Source: Chloroflexota bacterium (lineage in GTDB: Bacteria; Chloroflexota; Anaerolineae; Ardenticatenales; Ardenticatenaceae). From it: a stretch of 8,880 nt of DNA. Position numbers and translations under genes: made by a program. This document shows positions 1 through 6,704 of this stretch, in pieces. Numbering within the stretch: the first letter of the stretch is position 1; the number at the start of each line of letters is the position of its first letter. The stretch is taken from assembly GCA_003520455.1 (NCBI GenBank), contig DOUV01001029.1:416-9295 (forward strand), read 5' to 3'. The notes beneath the pieces are model-generated. The model was given only the letters and a program-made list of their open reading frames with translations. It was not told where the DNA came from and did no database searches.

Positions 1-843
1 GACCAGGCCGGGCCGATGACCCGCAGCGTCACCGACGCGGCGATCATGCTGGGCGTCATGGCGGGGTTTGACCCGAAGGATTCCACTTCGGTCGATATCG
101 CCGTGCCGGATTACCGCGCCGGGCTGGAAGGCTCGGTGAAGGGGCTGCGTGTCGGCATTCCAAAGGAATACCGGGTGGACGGCATGCCGGCCGAGGTCGA
201 GCAGCAATGGCAGCAGGGCATCGAGTGGCTGAAGGCGGCCGGCATGGAGCCGGTCGAGGTCAGCCTGCCGCACACCGATTACGGCCTGCCGACCTACTAC
301 CTGATCGCCACCGCCGAAGCGTCGAGCAACCTGGCCCGCTACGATGGCGTGCGCTACGGCCTCCGCGCGAAGAATCCCACTGATATCTGGTCGCTCTTTA
401 GCCAGTCGCGGGAGCAGGGGTTCGGGCCGGAGGTCAAGCGCCGGATCATGCTGGGAACCTATGCCCTCTCGGCCGGCTACTATGACGCCTACTACAAGAA
501 GGCCCAGCAGGTCCGTACGCTCATCAAGCAAGACTTCGACCGGGCCTTCGCCGATGTGGATATCATCGCCGGGCCGGTCTCGCCCACCGTCGCGTTCCGC
601 ATCGGCGAGCGTGTGGACGACCCGCTCGAGATGTACCTGGCCGACATCTACACGCTCTCCGTCAACCTGGCGGGGCTTCCGGGTATCAGCGTGCCCTGCG
701 GCTTTGTGGACAACCTGCCGGTCGGGTTACAGCTCATCGGGCCGGCCTTCGAGGAGCCAACGCTCCTCCGCGTGGGGTACGCCTACGAGCAGGCGACCGA
801 TTGGCATACCCGCCGGCCTCCGCTGGTGAGTGCTACGGGGTAA
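1..843 (+). CDS. gatA: Aspartyl/glutamyl-tRNA(Asn/Gln) amidotransferase subunit A, C-terminal part (5' end outside window)
   Basis: GatA is the amidase subunit of GatCAB. It releases ammonia from glutamine, and GatB uses that ammonia to amidate Glu-tRNA(Gln) or Asp-tRNA(Asn). The frame is open from base 1 ([14 protein letters not shown]), a stretch that in GatA lies just after the catalytic Ser. The ATG at 16 is therefore internal, and the Lys-cisSer-Ser triad itself is upstream of the window. About 280 of roughly 485 codons are seen. Family hallmarks follow in order: [16 protein letters not shown], the [20 protein letters not shown] block, a YKKAQQVR helix, and the terminal [13 protein letters not shown]...[14 protein letters not shown] amidase-signature tail, ending TRRP and a TAA stop. 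There is no frameshift. GatC is not visible. GatB lies further downstream on the same strand, separated by three other genes, which is less usual than a contiguous gatCAB. Confidence 0.97.
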   Translation, partial: DQAGPMTRSVTDAAIMLGVMAGFDPKDSTSVDIAVPDYRAGLEGSVKGLRVGIPKEYRVDGMPAEVEQQWQQGIEWLKAAGMEPVEVSLPHTDYGLPTYYLIATAEASSNLARYDGVRYGLRAKNPTDIWSLFSQSREQGFGPEVKRRIMLGTYALSAGYYDAYYKKAQQVRTLIKQDFDRAFADVDIIAGPVSPTVAFRIGERVDDPLEMYLADIYTLSVNLAGLPGISVPCGFVDNLPVGLQLIGPAFEEPTLLRVGYAYEQATDWHTRRPPLVSATG

Positions 844-957
844 TCGGGCGGGCCGGATCAGTGCCGGCGCAGGCTGGCGGCCCTGCAGCGGAGCGGGAGC
901 AGGTTCCTGGCAGCCGGAGGGCTGAGCATCAAATGTATCTCGAAGGGGAGATTCTCT
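844..957 (+). other. Spacer between gatA and the nucleotidyltransferase gene
   Basis: This is a 114-base gap. It contains a small hairpin, CAGCC-GGAG-GGCTG (911-924), with no T run. A purine-rich ribosome binding site, AAGGGGAG (943-950), ends 7 bases before the ATG at 958. I see no convincing -35/-10 pair, so read-through from gatA is possible. Confidence 0.5.
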
Positions 958-1944
958 ATGCACGTGATTATTCCGACGGCTGGTTACGGCTCGCGCTTGC
1001 GGCCACATACCTACAGCAAACCCAAACCATTGGTCAAGGTGGCGGGGAACACCGTTCTCGGCCAGGTCCTGGATATGCTTGGGGAAGTCAAAGTTGATGA
1101 GATCACCTTCATTGTGGGGTATCTTGGCGAGCAAATCCGTCATTATGTGAGCCAGCACTACAACTTTCAAGCCAATTACGTTGAGCAGAATGAATTGAAA
1201 GGGCAGGCTCACGCTATTTGGCTGGCGCGAGAATTCGTCCACGGCCCCGTGTTGATCATTTTTGTGGACACTATCTTCGAGGCTGATTTGAAGGTACTGG
1301 AAGGGGTCTCCGATGATGGGGTTATTTTTGTCAAGGAAGTGGAAGACCCGCGCCGCTTCGGCGTCGTGACACTCGATGCCAGCGGCCACATCGCTCGTTT
1401 CGTCGAGAAGCCTGCCAGGCCGGTCTCCAACCTGGCGGTGATCGGCGTCTACTACGTGAAAGACCACAACATGCTGTTCGAGAGTATTGAAGAACTGATC
1501 GAGCGCAATATTCAGACCAAGGGTGAATACTTTCTGGCCGATGCGCTCCAGCTCATGGTGGAGCGGGGGGCCCGCTTTCAACCCTGGACGGTGGATGTGT
1601 GGGAGGATTGCGGCACGCCCGAAGCGGTGCTCCACACGAACCGCTATCTTTTGGAGAGTGGTCGCGCCACCGGCGATGTCGAGGCGGACAACTCGGTGAT
1701 CGTCCAGCCGGTCAACGTCGCCCCCAACGTCACGATCGTCAACTCGATTATCGGTCCCTACGTCAGCCTGGCCGAGGGCTGTGAGGTTCGCAATGCGATC
1801 ATCCGCGATACGATCGTGGACCAGGGCGCTCTCATCGAGAATACGATGCTCGACCAGTCGCTCATCGGGAACAACGCGGTGGTCCGCGGCCGCTATCGCA
1901 AACTCAACGTCGGCGATTCGTCCGGCGTCGATTTTTCGAGCTGA
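958..1944 (+). CDS. Sugar-phosphate nucleotidyltransferase (NDP-sugar pyrophosphorylase) with C-terminal beta-helix repeats
   Basis: This 328-residue protein probably couples a sugar 1-phosphate to an NTP (dTTP or UTP) to give an NDP-sugar and pyrophosphate in the cytoplasm, feeding polysaccharide or glycan synthesis. The N-terminal nucleotide-binding signature is P6-T-A-G-Y-G-S-R-L-R-P16 followed by KPKPLV (21-26). Asp104 (FVDTIF) and Asp217 (WEDCGTP, 215-221) sit where RmlA/GlmU-type enzymes hold Mg2+. EKP is at 150-152, and GEYFLADAL is the usual conserved block. From about residue 235 to 315 there are hexapeptide-like repeats (NSVIVQP, NSIIGPYVSLAEG, NAIIRD), consistent with a short left-handed beta-helix. 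It is too short for a full GlmU acetyltransferase, so RmlA or archaeal-type glucose-1-phosphate thymidylyltransferases are closer models. The start is fixed by AAGGGGAG 7 bases upstream. GC content of the first 420 bases is clearly lower than in the rest. Substrate is not determined. Confidence 0.9.
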   Translation: MHVIIPTAGYGSRLRPHTYSKPKPLVKVAGNTVLGQVLDMLGEVKVDEITFIVGYLGEQIRHYVSQHYNFQANYVEQNELKGQAHAIWLAREFVHGPVLIIFVDTIFEADLKVLEGVSDDGVIFVKEVEDPRRFGVVTLDASGHIARFVEKPARPVSNLAVIGVYYVKDHNMLFESIEELIERNIQTKGEYFLADALQLMVERGARFQPWTVDVWEDCGTPEAVLHTNRYLLESGRATGDVEADNSVIVQPVNVAPNVTIVNSIIGPYVSLAEGCEVRNAIIRDTIVDQGALIENTMLDQSLIGNNAVVRGRYRKLNVGDSSGVDFSS

Positions 1945-1956
1945 GGATTCACGAGC

Positions 1957-2214
1957 ATGCCTGTAGAAGTGTGCTGTCGGAGTGGCGCGCGCTTCGGTGA
2001 GTCCCCGACCTCGCTGTGCCTGGATGGCCAGTGGGTGCCTGTGAGTGAGGTGATCCGTGCGTGGCATGAGCCCACGGGTTTGGGGTTTGTCGTGCGGCTG
2101 GCGGACGGTCGCGGCGGGCGTCTCGCCTACGAGCGGCTCACCGATCAGTGGCACCTCGTGCAGTTCTCTCTGCCGGGGTTGGCTCCAAGAGTGCCTGAGG
2201 GAGGGAACGAATGA
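1957..2214 (+). CDS. Small conserved-looking protein of unknown function, translationally coupled to the aminotransferase
   Basis: This 85-residue soluble protein has no signal peptide or membrane segment. I do not recognise it with certainty. It reads as a compact beta-rich domain: G-Q-W-V-P-V-S-E-V-I-x-x-W (about 24-36), then a strand ending V-R-L-A-D-G (46-51), then L-A-Y-E-R-L-T-D-Q-W-H-L (56-67), and a Gly/Pro/Glu tail. That layout recalls small DUF6504-like proteins, but this is pattern resemblance only. It starts 12 bases after the nucleotidyltransferase stop, with a weak TGAGGA (1942-1947) upstream. Its TGA overlaps the next gene's ATG (ATGA, 2211-2214). The tight packing and same-strand orientation support a real gene. 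Overlapping long frames on the other strand look like compositional shadows. An RNA-binding or regulatory role would be speculation. Confidence 0.72.
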   Translation: MPVEVCCRSGARFGESPTSLCLDGQWVPVSEVIRAWHEPTGLGFVVRLADGRGGRLAYERLTDQWHLVQFSLPGLAPRVPEGGNE

Positions 2215-3377
2215 ATTACGACCGGTTGATCGCGTCTCGTATTCGCTCTGTGCCGCCGAGCGGCATCCGCAAATTCTTCGACATTATCGCCACTATGCCC
2301 GAGGTCATCTCGCTGGGTATCGGTGAGCCCGACTTCGTGACACCCGCGCCAATCATCGAGGCCGGTATCCGCTCGCTGCGCGCCGGCCAGACGGGGTACA
2401 CCTCCAACAGCGGGTTGCTGGAGCTGCGCCAGGCGTTGTCCCGCTATTTGGCGACCCTCTATGGTGTCGAGTACGATCCGGAGACGGAAATCCTGCTCAC
2501 CGTCGGCGTGAGCGAGGCGCTGATGCTGGCGATGATGACCCTGGTGGAGCCGGGGGACGAGGTCATCATCCCCGAGCCCAGTTACGTGGCCTACGGGCCC
2601 AATGTCGTTTTTGCGGGCGGGACGCCGGTCTTTGTGCCGACGCGGGTCGAGGAGCAGTTCCAGATCACCGGGGAGGCGATCGAGCGTGCGATCACCCCGC
2701 GCACCCGGCTCATCCTGATCGGCTACCCCAACAACCCGACCGGCGCCGTGCTGAGCCGGGCGCGGATGCAGGAGGTGGCCGCCGTGGCCGAGGCCCACGA
2801 TCTCTTCGTCCTCTCGGATGAGATCTACGACCGGCTGGTGTACGGCGTCGAGCACGTCTGTTTTCCGTCGCTGGCCGGGATGCGCGAGCGCTCGGTGCTG
2901 TTGGGCGGCTTCTCGAAGGACTATGCCATGACGGGCTGGCGCCTGGGTTATGCCTGTGGACCGGCGCCGGTCATTGCCGGCCTGCGGAAGATGCACCAGT
3001 ATATCGTCATGAGCGCGCCGACCACCGCGCAGGTGGGGGCCCTCACCGCGCTGCGCGAGAGCCAGGATGACGTCGAGAACATGCGCCGGGCCTACAATGA
3101 GCGGCGCGAGGTGATCGTCGGCGGCCTCAACCAGATTGGGCTGCCGACGTTCGAGCCGCGGGGTGCCTTCTACTGCTTCCCCGATATCAGCAGCACCGGT
3201 CTCAGCAGCGACGCATTCTCGGAGCGCCTTCTTTTTGACGAGCAGGTGGCTGTGGTCCCAGGCTCGGCCTTCGGCCCCAGTGGTGAGGGCTACGTCCGCT
3301 GCGCCTATGCCACCAGCCTGACCAACATTGAGGAAGCGCTGGGGCGGATCGAGCGTTTTGTCAAGAAGGTGCGCTGA
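2211..3377 (+). CDS. PLP-dependent class I/II aminotransferase (aspartate/aromatic type)
   Basis: This 388-residue cytoplasmic fold-type I transaminase matches the bacterial subgroup-I gamma aspartate aminotransferase family in length and in all cofactor residues. Asn175 in YPNNPTG, Asp203 and Tyr206 in LSDEIYD, Lys236 in GGFSKDYAMTGWR (Schiff-base lysine) and Arg244 (phosphate binding) are all present. Arg363 in GYVRCAYATS is the substrate alpha-carboxylate arginine. GIGEPDF near the N terminus is also standard. The enzyme moves amino groups between an amino acid and a 2-oxo acid, and aspartate/2-oxoglutarate is the default guess. Aromatic, alanine or N-succinyl-diaminopimelate substrates cannot be excluded from sequence alone. 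Its ATG overlaps the preceding stop, and GAGGGAGGG (2197-2205) lies inside that upstream gene, so coupled translation is likely. It lies 94 bases upstream of gatB, another glutamate/aspartate-linked gene. Confidence 0.94.
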   Translation: MNYDRLIASRIRSVPPSGIRKFFDIIATMPEVISLGIGEPDFVTPAPIIEAGIRSLRAGQTGYTSNSGLLELRQALSRYLATLYGVEYDPETEILLTVGVSEALMLAMMTLVEPGDEVIIPEPSYVAYGPNVVFAGGTPVFVPTRVEEQFQITGEAIERAITPRTRLILIGYPNNPTGAVLSRARMQEVAAVAEAHDLFVLSDEIYDRLVYGVEHVCFPSLAGMRERSVLLGGFSKDYAMTGWRLGYACGPAPVIAGLRKMHQYIVMSAPTTAQVGALTALRESQDDVENMRRAYNERREVIVGGLNQIGLPTFEPRGAFYCFPDISSTGLSSDAFSERLLFDEQVAVVPGSAFGPSGEGYVRCAYATSLTNIEEALGRIERFVKKVR

Positions 3378-3471
3378 TGGTCTCACCCGCAAAGTGCACA
3401 ACGGCCGGGCCTGGCGCGCGTGCGGTGGGCTTCCGATTGCGCCCCTTGTGGGTTGTTGAGGGAAGTTCGCG
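3378..3471 (+). other. Spacer between aminotransferase and gatB
   Basis: The gap is 94 bases. The GatB ribosome binding site is GAGGGA (3458-3463), 8 bases before the ATG at 3472. I see no terminator-like hairpin with a T run and no clear promoter, so gatB is probably co-transcribed with the upstream unit. Confidence 0.5.
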
Positions 3472-4941
3472 ATGGAATATGAAGCTGTCATCGGGCTGGA
3501 GGTCCACGCCCAGCTCCTGACCAACTCGAAGATGTTCTGTGCCTGCGACGCCAACTATCAGGGGCAGGAGCCAAACACGCACACCTGCCCCATCTGCCTG
3601 GGGATGCCCGGTGTCTTGCCCGTAATCAACGCGAAGGCGGTCGAGCAGACCATCATGGTCGGCCTGGCGCTGCATTGCCAGATCGCCGAGGTCACCAAGT
3701 GGGACCGCAAGAACTACCATTACCCCGATCTTCCCAAGGGGTATCAGATCTCCCAGTACGATCTGCCGCTGGCCCGCAACGGGTTCCTCGAGGTGAGCGT
3801 GGACGGTGCCAAGCGGCAGGTCGGAATCCGCCGCGTCCACCTCGAAGAGGACACCGGCCGCCTCTACCATGAGGGGAACAGCGCCCTGGTGGACTTCAAT
3901 CGGAGCGGGGTCCCGCTGATGGAGATTGTCTCTGAACCCGATATTCGCACTCCCGAGGAGGCTCGGCAATACCTCCAGAAGTTGCGCACCATCCTGCGCT
4001 ACCTGGGTGTCTCGAGCGGCGACATGGAAGCGGGGGCCTTCCGCGTGGACGCCAACGTGAGCGTCCGGCCGCGCGGCCAGAAGGAGTTCGGCGCGCAGGT
4101 CGAGGTCAAGAACATGAACTCCTTCCGCAGCGTGAAGCTCGCGCTCGAGTATGAGATGCAGCGCCAGAGTATCTTGCTCACGCGAGGCGAGAAGGTCGTG
4201 CGTGAGACGCGTGGCTGGGTCGAGACGGAGGGGCGCACCGTCTCGCAGCGCTCGAAGGAGGAGGCCCACGACTACCGCTACTTCCCGGAGCCCGACCTCC
4301 CGCCGCTGGAGGTCCGCCCCGAATGGGTCGAGGGCATCCGCGCGCGCCTGCCCGAGCTCCCCGACGCCAAAGCCGAGCGCTTCCAGGGCGAGTACGGCCT
4401 CTCCGCCGGTGACGCTGAGACCCTGGTCGCGGACAAGGTTGTGGCGGCCTGGTTCGAGCGGGCGGTGATGCTGGCGCAGCAAGCGGAACCCCCTGTCAGT
4501 CCCAAGACTGTCGCCAACTGGGTGACGGGTGAGCTCTTCCGGCGCGTGCGCAGCGATGCGGAGGTCGAGACGATTGCCGATCTTCCTGTCACGCCAGAGG
4601 CACTGGTTGGGCTCCTGGTCCTGGTCGAGCGTGGGACCATCAACAACAACGTCGCCAAACAGGTTCTGGACGAGATGTCCACGACGGGCAAGCCGGCGGC
4701 CGAGATCGTTCTGGGCAAGGGGCTGGCTCAGATTAGCGACGAGGATCAGCTCGCCGCCGTCGTGGGGGAGGTGCTTGACAGCTACCCCGACGAGGTGCAG
4801 AGCTATCTCAACGGCAAAGAGACGGTGGCTCAGTGGTTGATAGGCCAGGTGATGCGCGCCACGCGCGGTAAGGCCAACCCGCAGGTTGTCCGCAGCCAAC
4901 TGACGGAGCAGCTCAAGGCGCGCCGCGAGAAACAGAGGTAA
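3472..4941 (+). CDS. gatB: Aspartyl/glutamyl-tRNA(Asn/Gln) amidotransferase subunit B
   Basis: GatB binds the misacylated tRNA, activates the Glu or Asp carboxylate with ATP, and transfers ammonia received through a tunnel from GatA. At 489 residues it is full length. The N-terminal cradle opens with [14 protein letters not shown]. Glu10 and His12, with Glu125 in HLEEDTGR, occupy the positions expected of the metal/ATP active site. Cys23-x-Cys25 and Cys39-x-x-Cys42 ([10 protein letters not shown]) form a four-cysteine set of the kind that can bind zinc in some GatB proteins. Further conserved blocks are [18 protein letters not shown], the [15 protein letters not shown] block, [11 protein letters not shown] and [10 protein letters not shown]. 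The C-terminal third (about 330-489) is the helical plus YqeY-like tail, with [10 protein letters not shown] and a final [13 protein letters not shown] that engages the tRNA elbow. The gene has a good ribosome binding site. Its partner gatA is on the same strand about 2.6 kb upstream. Confidence 0.97.
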   Translation: MEYEAVIGLEVHAQLLTNSKMFCACDANYQGQEPNTHTCPICLGMPGVLPVINAKAVEQTIMVGLALHCQIAEVTKWDRKNYHYPDLPKGYQISQYDLPLARNGFLEVSVDGAKRQVGIRRVHLEEDTGRLYHEGNSALVDFNRSGVPLMEIVSEPDIRTPEEARQYLQKLRTILRYLGVSSGDMEAGAFRVDANVSVRPRGQKEFGAQVEVKNMNSFRSVKLALEYEMQRQSILLTRGEKVVRETRGWVETEGRTVSQRSKEEAHDYRYFPEPDLPPLEVRPEWVEGIRARLPELPDAKAERFQGEYGLSAGDAETLVADKVVAAWFERAVMLAQQAEPPVSPKTVANWVTGELFRRVRSDAEVETIADLPVTPEALVGLLVLVERGTINNNVAKQVLDEMSTTGKPAAEIVLGKGLAQISDEDQLAAVVGEVLDSYPDEVQSYLNGKETVAQWLIGQVMRATRGKANPQVVRSQLTEQLKARREKQR

Positions 4942-5025
4942 GACTCGCTCCATGTCTCAGCCGAGGCTTGCACAGGCGGCCTCTCGCGCGGGTCAAGGCG
5001 TCAGACTTCCGACGTCTGGTGGGGC

Positions 5026-5044
5026 GGGCGCCTGCCAGGCGCCC
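5026..5044 (+). terminator. GC hairpin downstream of gatB (possible weak or factor-dependent terminator)
   Basis: The inverted repeat GGGCGCCTG/CAGGCGCCC can form a 7-bp all-GC stem, GGGCGCC/GGCGCCC, with loop TGCCA. No T tract follows (CTCCGGCG), so it does not meet the intrinsic terminator pattern. It may pause transcription or protect the gatB 3' end. The position, 85 bases after the stop, fits a 3'-end element. Confidence 0.35.
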
Positions 5045-5111
5045 CTCCGGCGATCCCTACGTCGCCAACAAGATTCTGGAAGCCGTGGGCTTTACGGGCT
5101 GGGTTTGTAAG

Positions 5112-5139
5112 TTGCCTTACGGTGCCTCTCCAGTCTAAA
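5112..5139 (+). promoter_or_regulatory. Possible sigma-70-like promoter for the membrane protein gene
   Basis: TTGCCT (5112-5117) and TCTAAA (5134-5139) are spaced by 16 bases and lie in the locally AT-richer stretch before the gene at 5195. Each matches its consensus in only four of six bases. TACACT (5144-5149) is an alternative -10. A promoter somewhere here is reasonable, because the gap after gatB is 253 bases, but the exact boxes are uncertain. Confidence 0.25.
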
Positions 5140-5180
5140 AGGGTACACTATTCTTTATGTGGCGTACCTGTACTGATGTA

Positions 5181-5189
5181 TAAGGAGGT
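5181..5189 (+). promoter_or_regulatory. Near-perfect Shine-Dalgarno sequence
   Basis: TAAGGAGGT is fully complementary to the anti-Shine-Dalgarno core of 16S rRNA and sits 5 bases before the ATG at 5195. It is the strongest ribosome binding site in the window. It fixes the start of the membrane protein and suggests strong translation. Confidence 0.8.
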
Positions 5190-5194
5190 ATCTG

Positions 5195-5722
5195 ATGGCA
5201 ACAGTAGAGGGACAACAGGTTCAACGCCGGTTTGACGCCGGATGGTGGTTCAAGCAGGGGGTCATAGGCGGGCTCATCGCCGGCATCGTCTTCGCGGTCT
5301 TCGAGATGGTGGTGGCGGCCTTGCTGAATGGTGTCAACGCCTTCTTCATGCCCCTCCGGATGATTGGGGGGATCGTCCTGGGTTCGCAGGCCCTCCAGCC
5401 AGCGTATCCGCTGGTGAGTGCCGCGGTGACCGGCATCGTCGTCCACATGATACTCTCGATGGTCTTCGGCGTGATCTTCGCAGTGATTGTCGCTTACATC
5501 CCGCAGCTGGCGAGCACGCCCGCGTGGCTCCTGGTGAGCGCCAGTGTCTTTGGGCTGCTGCTCTGGCTGGTGAATTTCTACCTGATTGCACCCGCAGCGG
5601 GTTGGGTCTGGTTCCCAACGAACGCTAATCCGGTCGTTCAATTCTTCGCACACACCTTCTTCTACGGCACGGTGTTAGGCCTCTATCTCAATCAAGTCGA
5701 GGACCGACAGCCCGAAGGATAA
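5195..5722 (+). CDS. Four-helix integral membrane protein of unknown function
   Basis: This 175-residue protein has no family I can name. Four hydrophobic segments are visible: about 21-45, 73-102, 109-136 and 144-165. They follow a short polar N terminus (MATVEGQQVQRRFDAG) and precede a charged tail (NQVEDRQPEG), so both ends may be cytoplasmic. Glycines are frequent in the first two helices (GVIGGLIAGIVF, GIVVHMILSMVFG). Glu37, His84, Asn127 and His153 fall inside predicted helices, an unusual set that could bind a metal, haem or proton, or simply pack the helices. The M52-P-L-R-M-I-G-G-I-V-L-G63 segment before helix 2 may be re-entrant or amphipathic. The start is secured by TAAGGAGGT. It stands alone, apparently with its own promoter and a terminator at about 5813-5849. 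It is not adjacent to any gene that explains its role. Confidence 0.85.
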   Translation: MATVEGQQVQRRFDAGWWFKQGVIGGLIAGIVFAVFEMVVAALLNGVNAFFMPLRMIGGIVLGSQALQPAYPLVSAAVTGIVVHMILSMVFGVIFAVIVAYIPQLASTPAWLLVSASVFGLLLWLVNFYLIAPAAGWVWFPTNANPVVQFFAHTFFYGTVLGLYLNQVEDRQPEG

Positions 5723-5763
5723 GTGAGGCGCACTCCGCCAACCACGAGACCGCCCGAGCCAGA

Positions 5764-5784
5764 CTCGCGCGGGTACAGCGCGAG
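5764..5784. repeat. Small inverted repeat between the convergent genes
   Basis: CTCGCGC (5764-5770) and GCGCGAG (5778-5784) form a 7-bp stem with loop GGGTACA. There is no adjacent T run on either strand. It may add structure to the 3' ends of the converging transcripts, and it is weaker evidence than the terminator just downstream. Confidence 0.4.
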
Positions 5785-5812
5785 GCGGCAACTGGAGGTC
5801 TGGTTCGTCGAT

Positions 5813-5849
5813 GGTGGCAGCTCGAAAACTCGAGCTGCCATCTGGTTTT
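5813..5849 (+). terminator. Rho-independent terminator between convergent operons
   Basis: TGGCAGCTCGA (5815-5825) and TCGAGCTGCCA (5830-5840) are perfect inverted arms around an AAAC loop. A G-T wobble and a G-C pair extend the stem to 13 bp. TGGTTTTCTAT follows on the + strand, giving a U-rich tail for the membrane protein transcript. On the - strand the same stem lies just after the permease stop (TAG at 5852-5850) but is followed by CCATCGACG, with no U tract. It is therefore a good terminator for the + strand and only a possible one for the transporter operon. Confidence 0.8.
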
Positions 5850-6704
5850 CTATCCCTTGAGGGAACCGGCGAGCAGACCGCGCAGGAAGTAACGGCCGAG
5901 AAAGATGTAGACCAACAAGGTTGGCAACGCCACGAGCAGCGCGCCCGCCATCTGCACGTTCCAGAGGGTGTACTGGCTGCCGGCGATATTCTGCAGCGCC
6001 ACGGTCACCGGCCGCTGCTCGGGCGCATTGGTGATGATCAGGCCGAAGAGGAACTCGTTCCAGATCGAGGTGAACTGCCAGATCGCCACCACCACGAAGC
6101 CGGGCACCGAGAGGGGGAAGATGATGTTGCGGTAGATGCCGAAGAAGCCGGCACCGTCGATCTTGCCTGCTTCGACCAGCTCAGTGGGCACACCAGCGTA
6201 GTAGTTGCGGAAGATGAGCGTGGTGATTGGAATACCATAGACCACGTGCACCAGGATCAGGCCCGCAATCGATCCATAGAGGCCGATGCGCTGCAGGGTC
6301 AACACCAGGGGGATCAAGACGCTCTGGTAGGGAATAAACATGCCGAACAGGATCGCAGGAAAGAGGGCATCGGCTCCGCGAAACCTCCACTTCGAGAGCA
6401 CATAGCCGTTCATCGAGCCGAGCAGGCAGGAGATAATCGTCGCGGGGATAACCAGCTTGAAGCTGTTGATGAAGCTGCCCCGCAGGAGCTGCCAGGCCGC
6501 CACGAAGCTGTCGAAGCGCAGCCCACGGGGGAGATCCCACATCCGGCTCAGGTTCACCTCAGCAAAACTCTTCATCCCGGTGATCAACAGCAGATAGACC
6601 GGCAGTACGTAGTAGACGGCAAACGCGATCATCACGATGTACATGATGATCCGGCTGAGGCTGGGCCGATGTGGATGGATGGGATGAGAGGGTCGCACCG
6701 TCAT
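5850..6704 (-). CDS. Carbohydrate ABC transporter permease, MalG/GtsC type
   Basis: This is the second membrane subunit of a CUT1-family sugar importer (284 residues). About six membrane helices can be seen, near residues 17-41, 80-104, 113-138, 147-168, 200-222 and 251-272. The cytoplasmic coupling motif that docks on the ATPase is [22 protein letters not shown] (about 177-198), a clear EAA loop with the usual D-G-A. The C terminus, [15 protein letters not shown], is typical of MalG/GtsC-like permeases and confirms full length. The N terminus has an odd histidine/proline cluster (HPIHPHRP, 7-14). Its ATG overlaps the TGA of the first permease (ATGA, 6701-6704), so translation is coupled and the two subunits are expected in equal amounts. 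The neighbouring binding protein suggests glucose/mannose-type substrates. Confidence 0.95.
   Translation of the reverse strand: MTVRPSHPIHPHRPSLSRIIMYIVMIAFAVYYVLPVYLLLITGMKSFAEVNLSRMWDLPRGLRFDSFVAAWQLLRGSFINSFKLVIPATIISCLLGSMNGYVLSKWRFRGADALFPAILFGMFIPYQSVLIPLVLTLQRIGLYGSIAGLILVHVVYGIPITTLIFRNYYAGVPTELVEAGKIDGAGFFGIYRNIIFPLSVPGFVVVAIWQFTSIWNEFLFGLIITNAPEQRPVTVALQNIAGSQYTLWNVQMAGALLVALPTLLVYIFLGRYFLRGLLAGSLKG

Larger units (their letters stand above)
4942..5194 (+). other. Non-coding gap after gatB with hairpins and a possible gene remnant
   Basis: These 253 bases have no gene I can support. They contain a short stem CAGAC/GTCTG (5002-5018) and a stronger GC hairpin (5026-5044). One frame on the + strand stays open to the TAA at 5136 and ends in a protein-like stretch (5058-5135, reading YVANKILEAVGFTGWV then CKLPYGASPV). 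It has no good start, so it may be a decayed gene end or chance. The last ~60 bases are AT-richer and lead into the next gene's ribosome binding site. Confidence 0.45.

Noticed and set aside
801..1097. 98-codon + strand frame spanning the gatA to nucleotidyltransferase junction
   Set aside because: It overlaps both real genes in another frame, lacks a ribosome binding site, and is Gly/Ala/Arg-rich without motifs.
727..2154. 475-codon open frame on the - strand across the end of gatA, the nucleotidyltransferase and most of the small gene
   Set aside because: The translation is rich in His, Arg, Asp and Val without any family motif, and it lies antisense to well-supported genes. It is a shadow of GC-biased codon use.
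3377..3520. Short + strand frame starting in the TGATG at the aminotransferase stop
   Set aside because: The coupling-like TGATG is tempting, but the 47-residue product runs into gatB in another frame, has no motifs, and would compete with gatB initiation.
2145..3554. 469-codon open frame on the - strand opposite the aminotransferase
   Set aside because: The aminotransferase has every cofactor residue. The antisense product is low-complexity Arg/His/Gly with no recognisable domain.
3361..4953. 530-codon open frame on the - strand opposite gatB
   Set aside because: Antisense to an unmistakable gatB, with a composition typical of complementary-frame artefacts. Three such long antisense frames in a row reflect base composition rather than overlapping genes.
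4952..5110. 52-codon ATG frame just after gatB
   Set aside because: There is no ribosome binding site. The composition is low-complexity Arg/Gly/Ser/Gln and the frame crosses the GC hairpin. Nothing supports translation.
4983..5774. The 11-mer CTCGCGCGGGT occurs at 4983 and 5764, flanking the membrane protein gene
   Set aside because: Shared 11-mers are expected by chance in a GC-rich window of this size. The copies are direct repeats without longer homology, so there is no sign of an insertion or target duplication.
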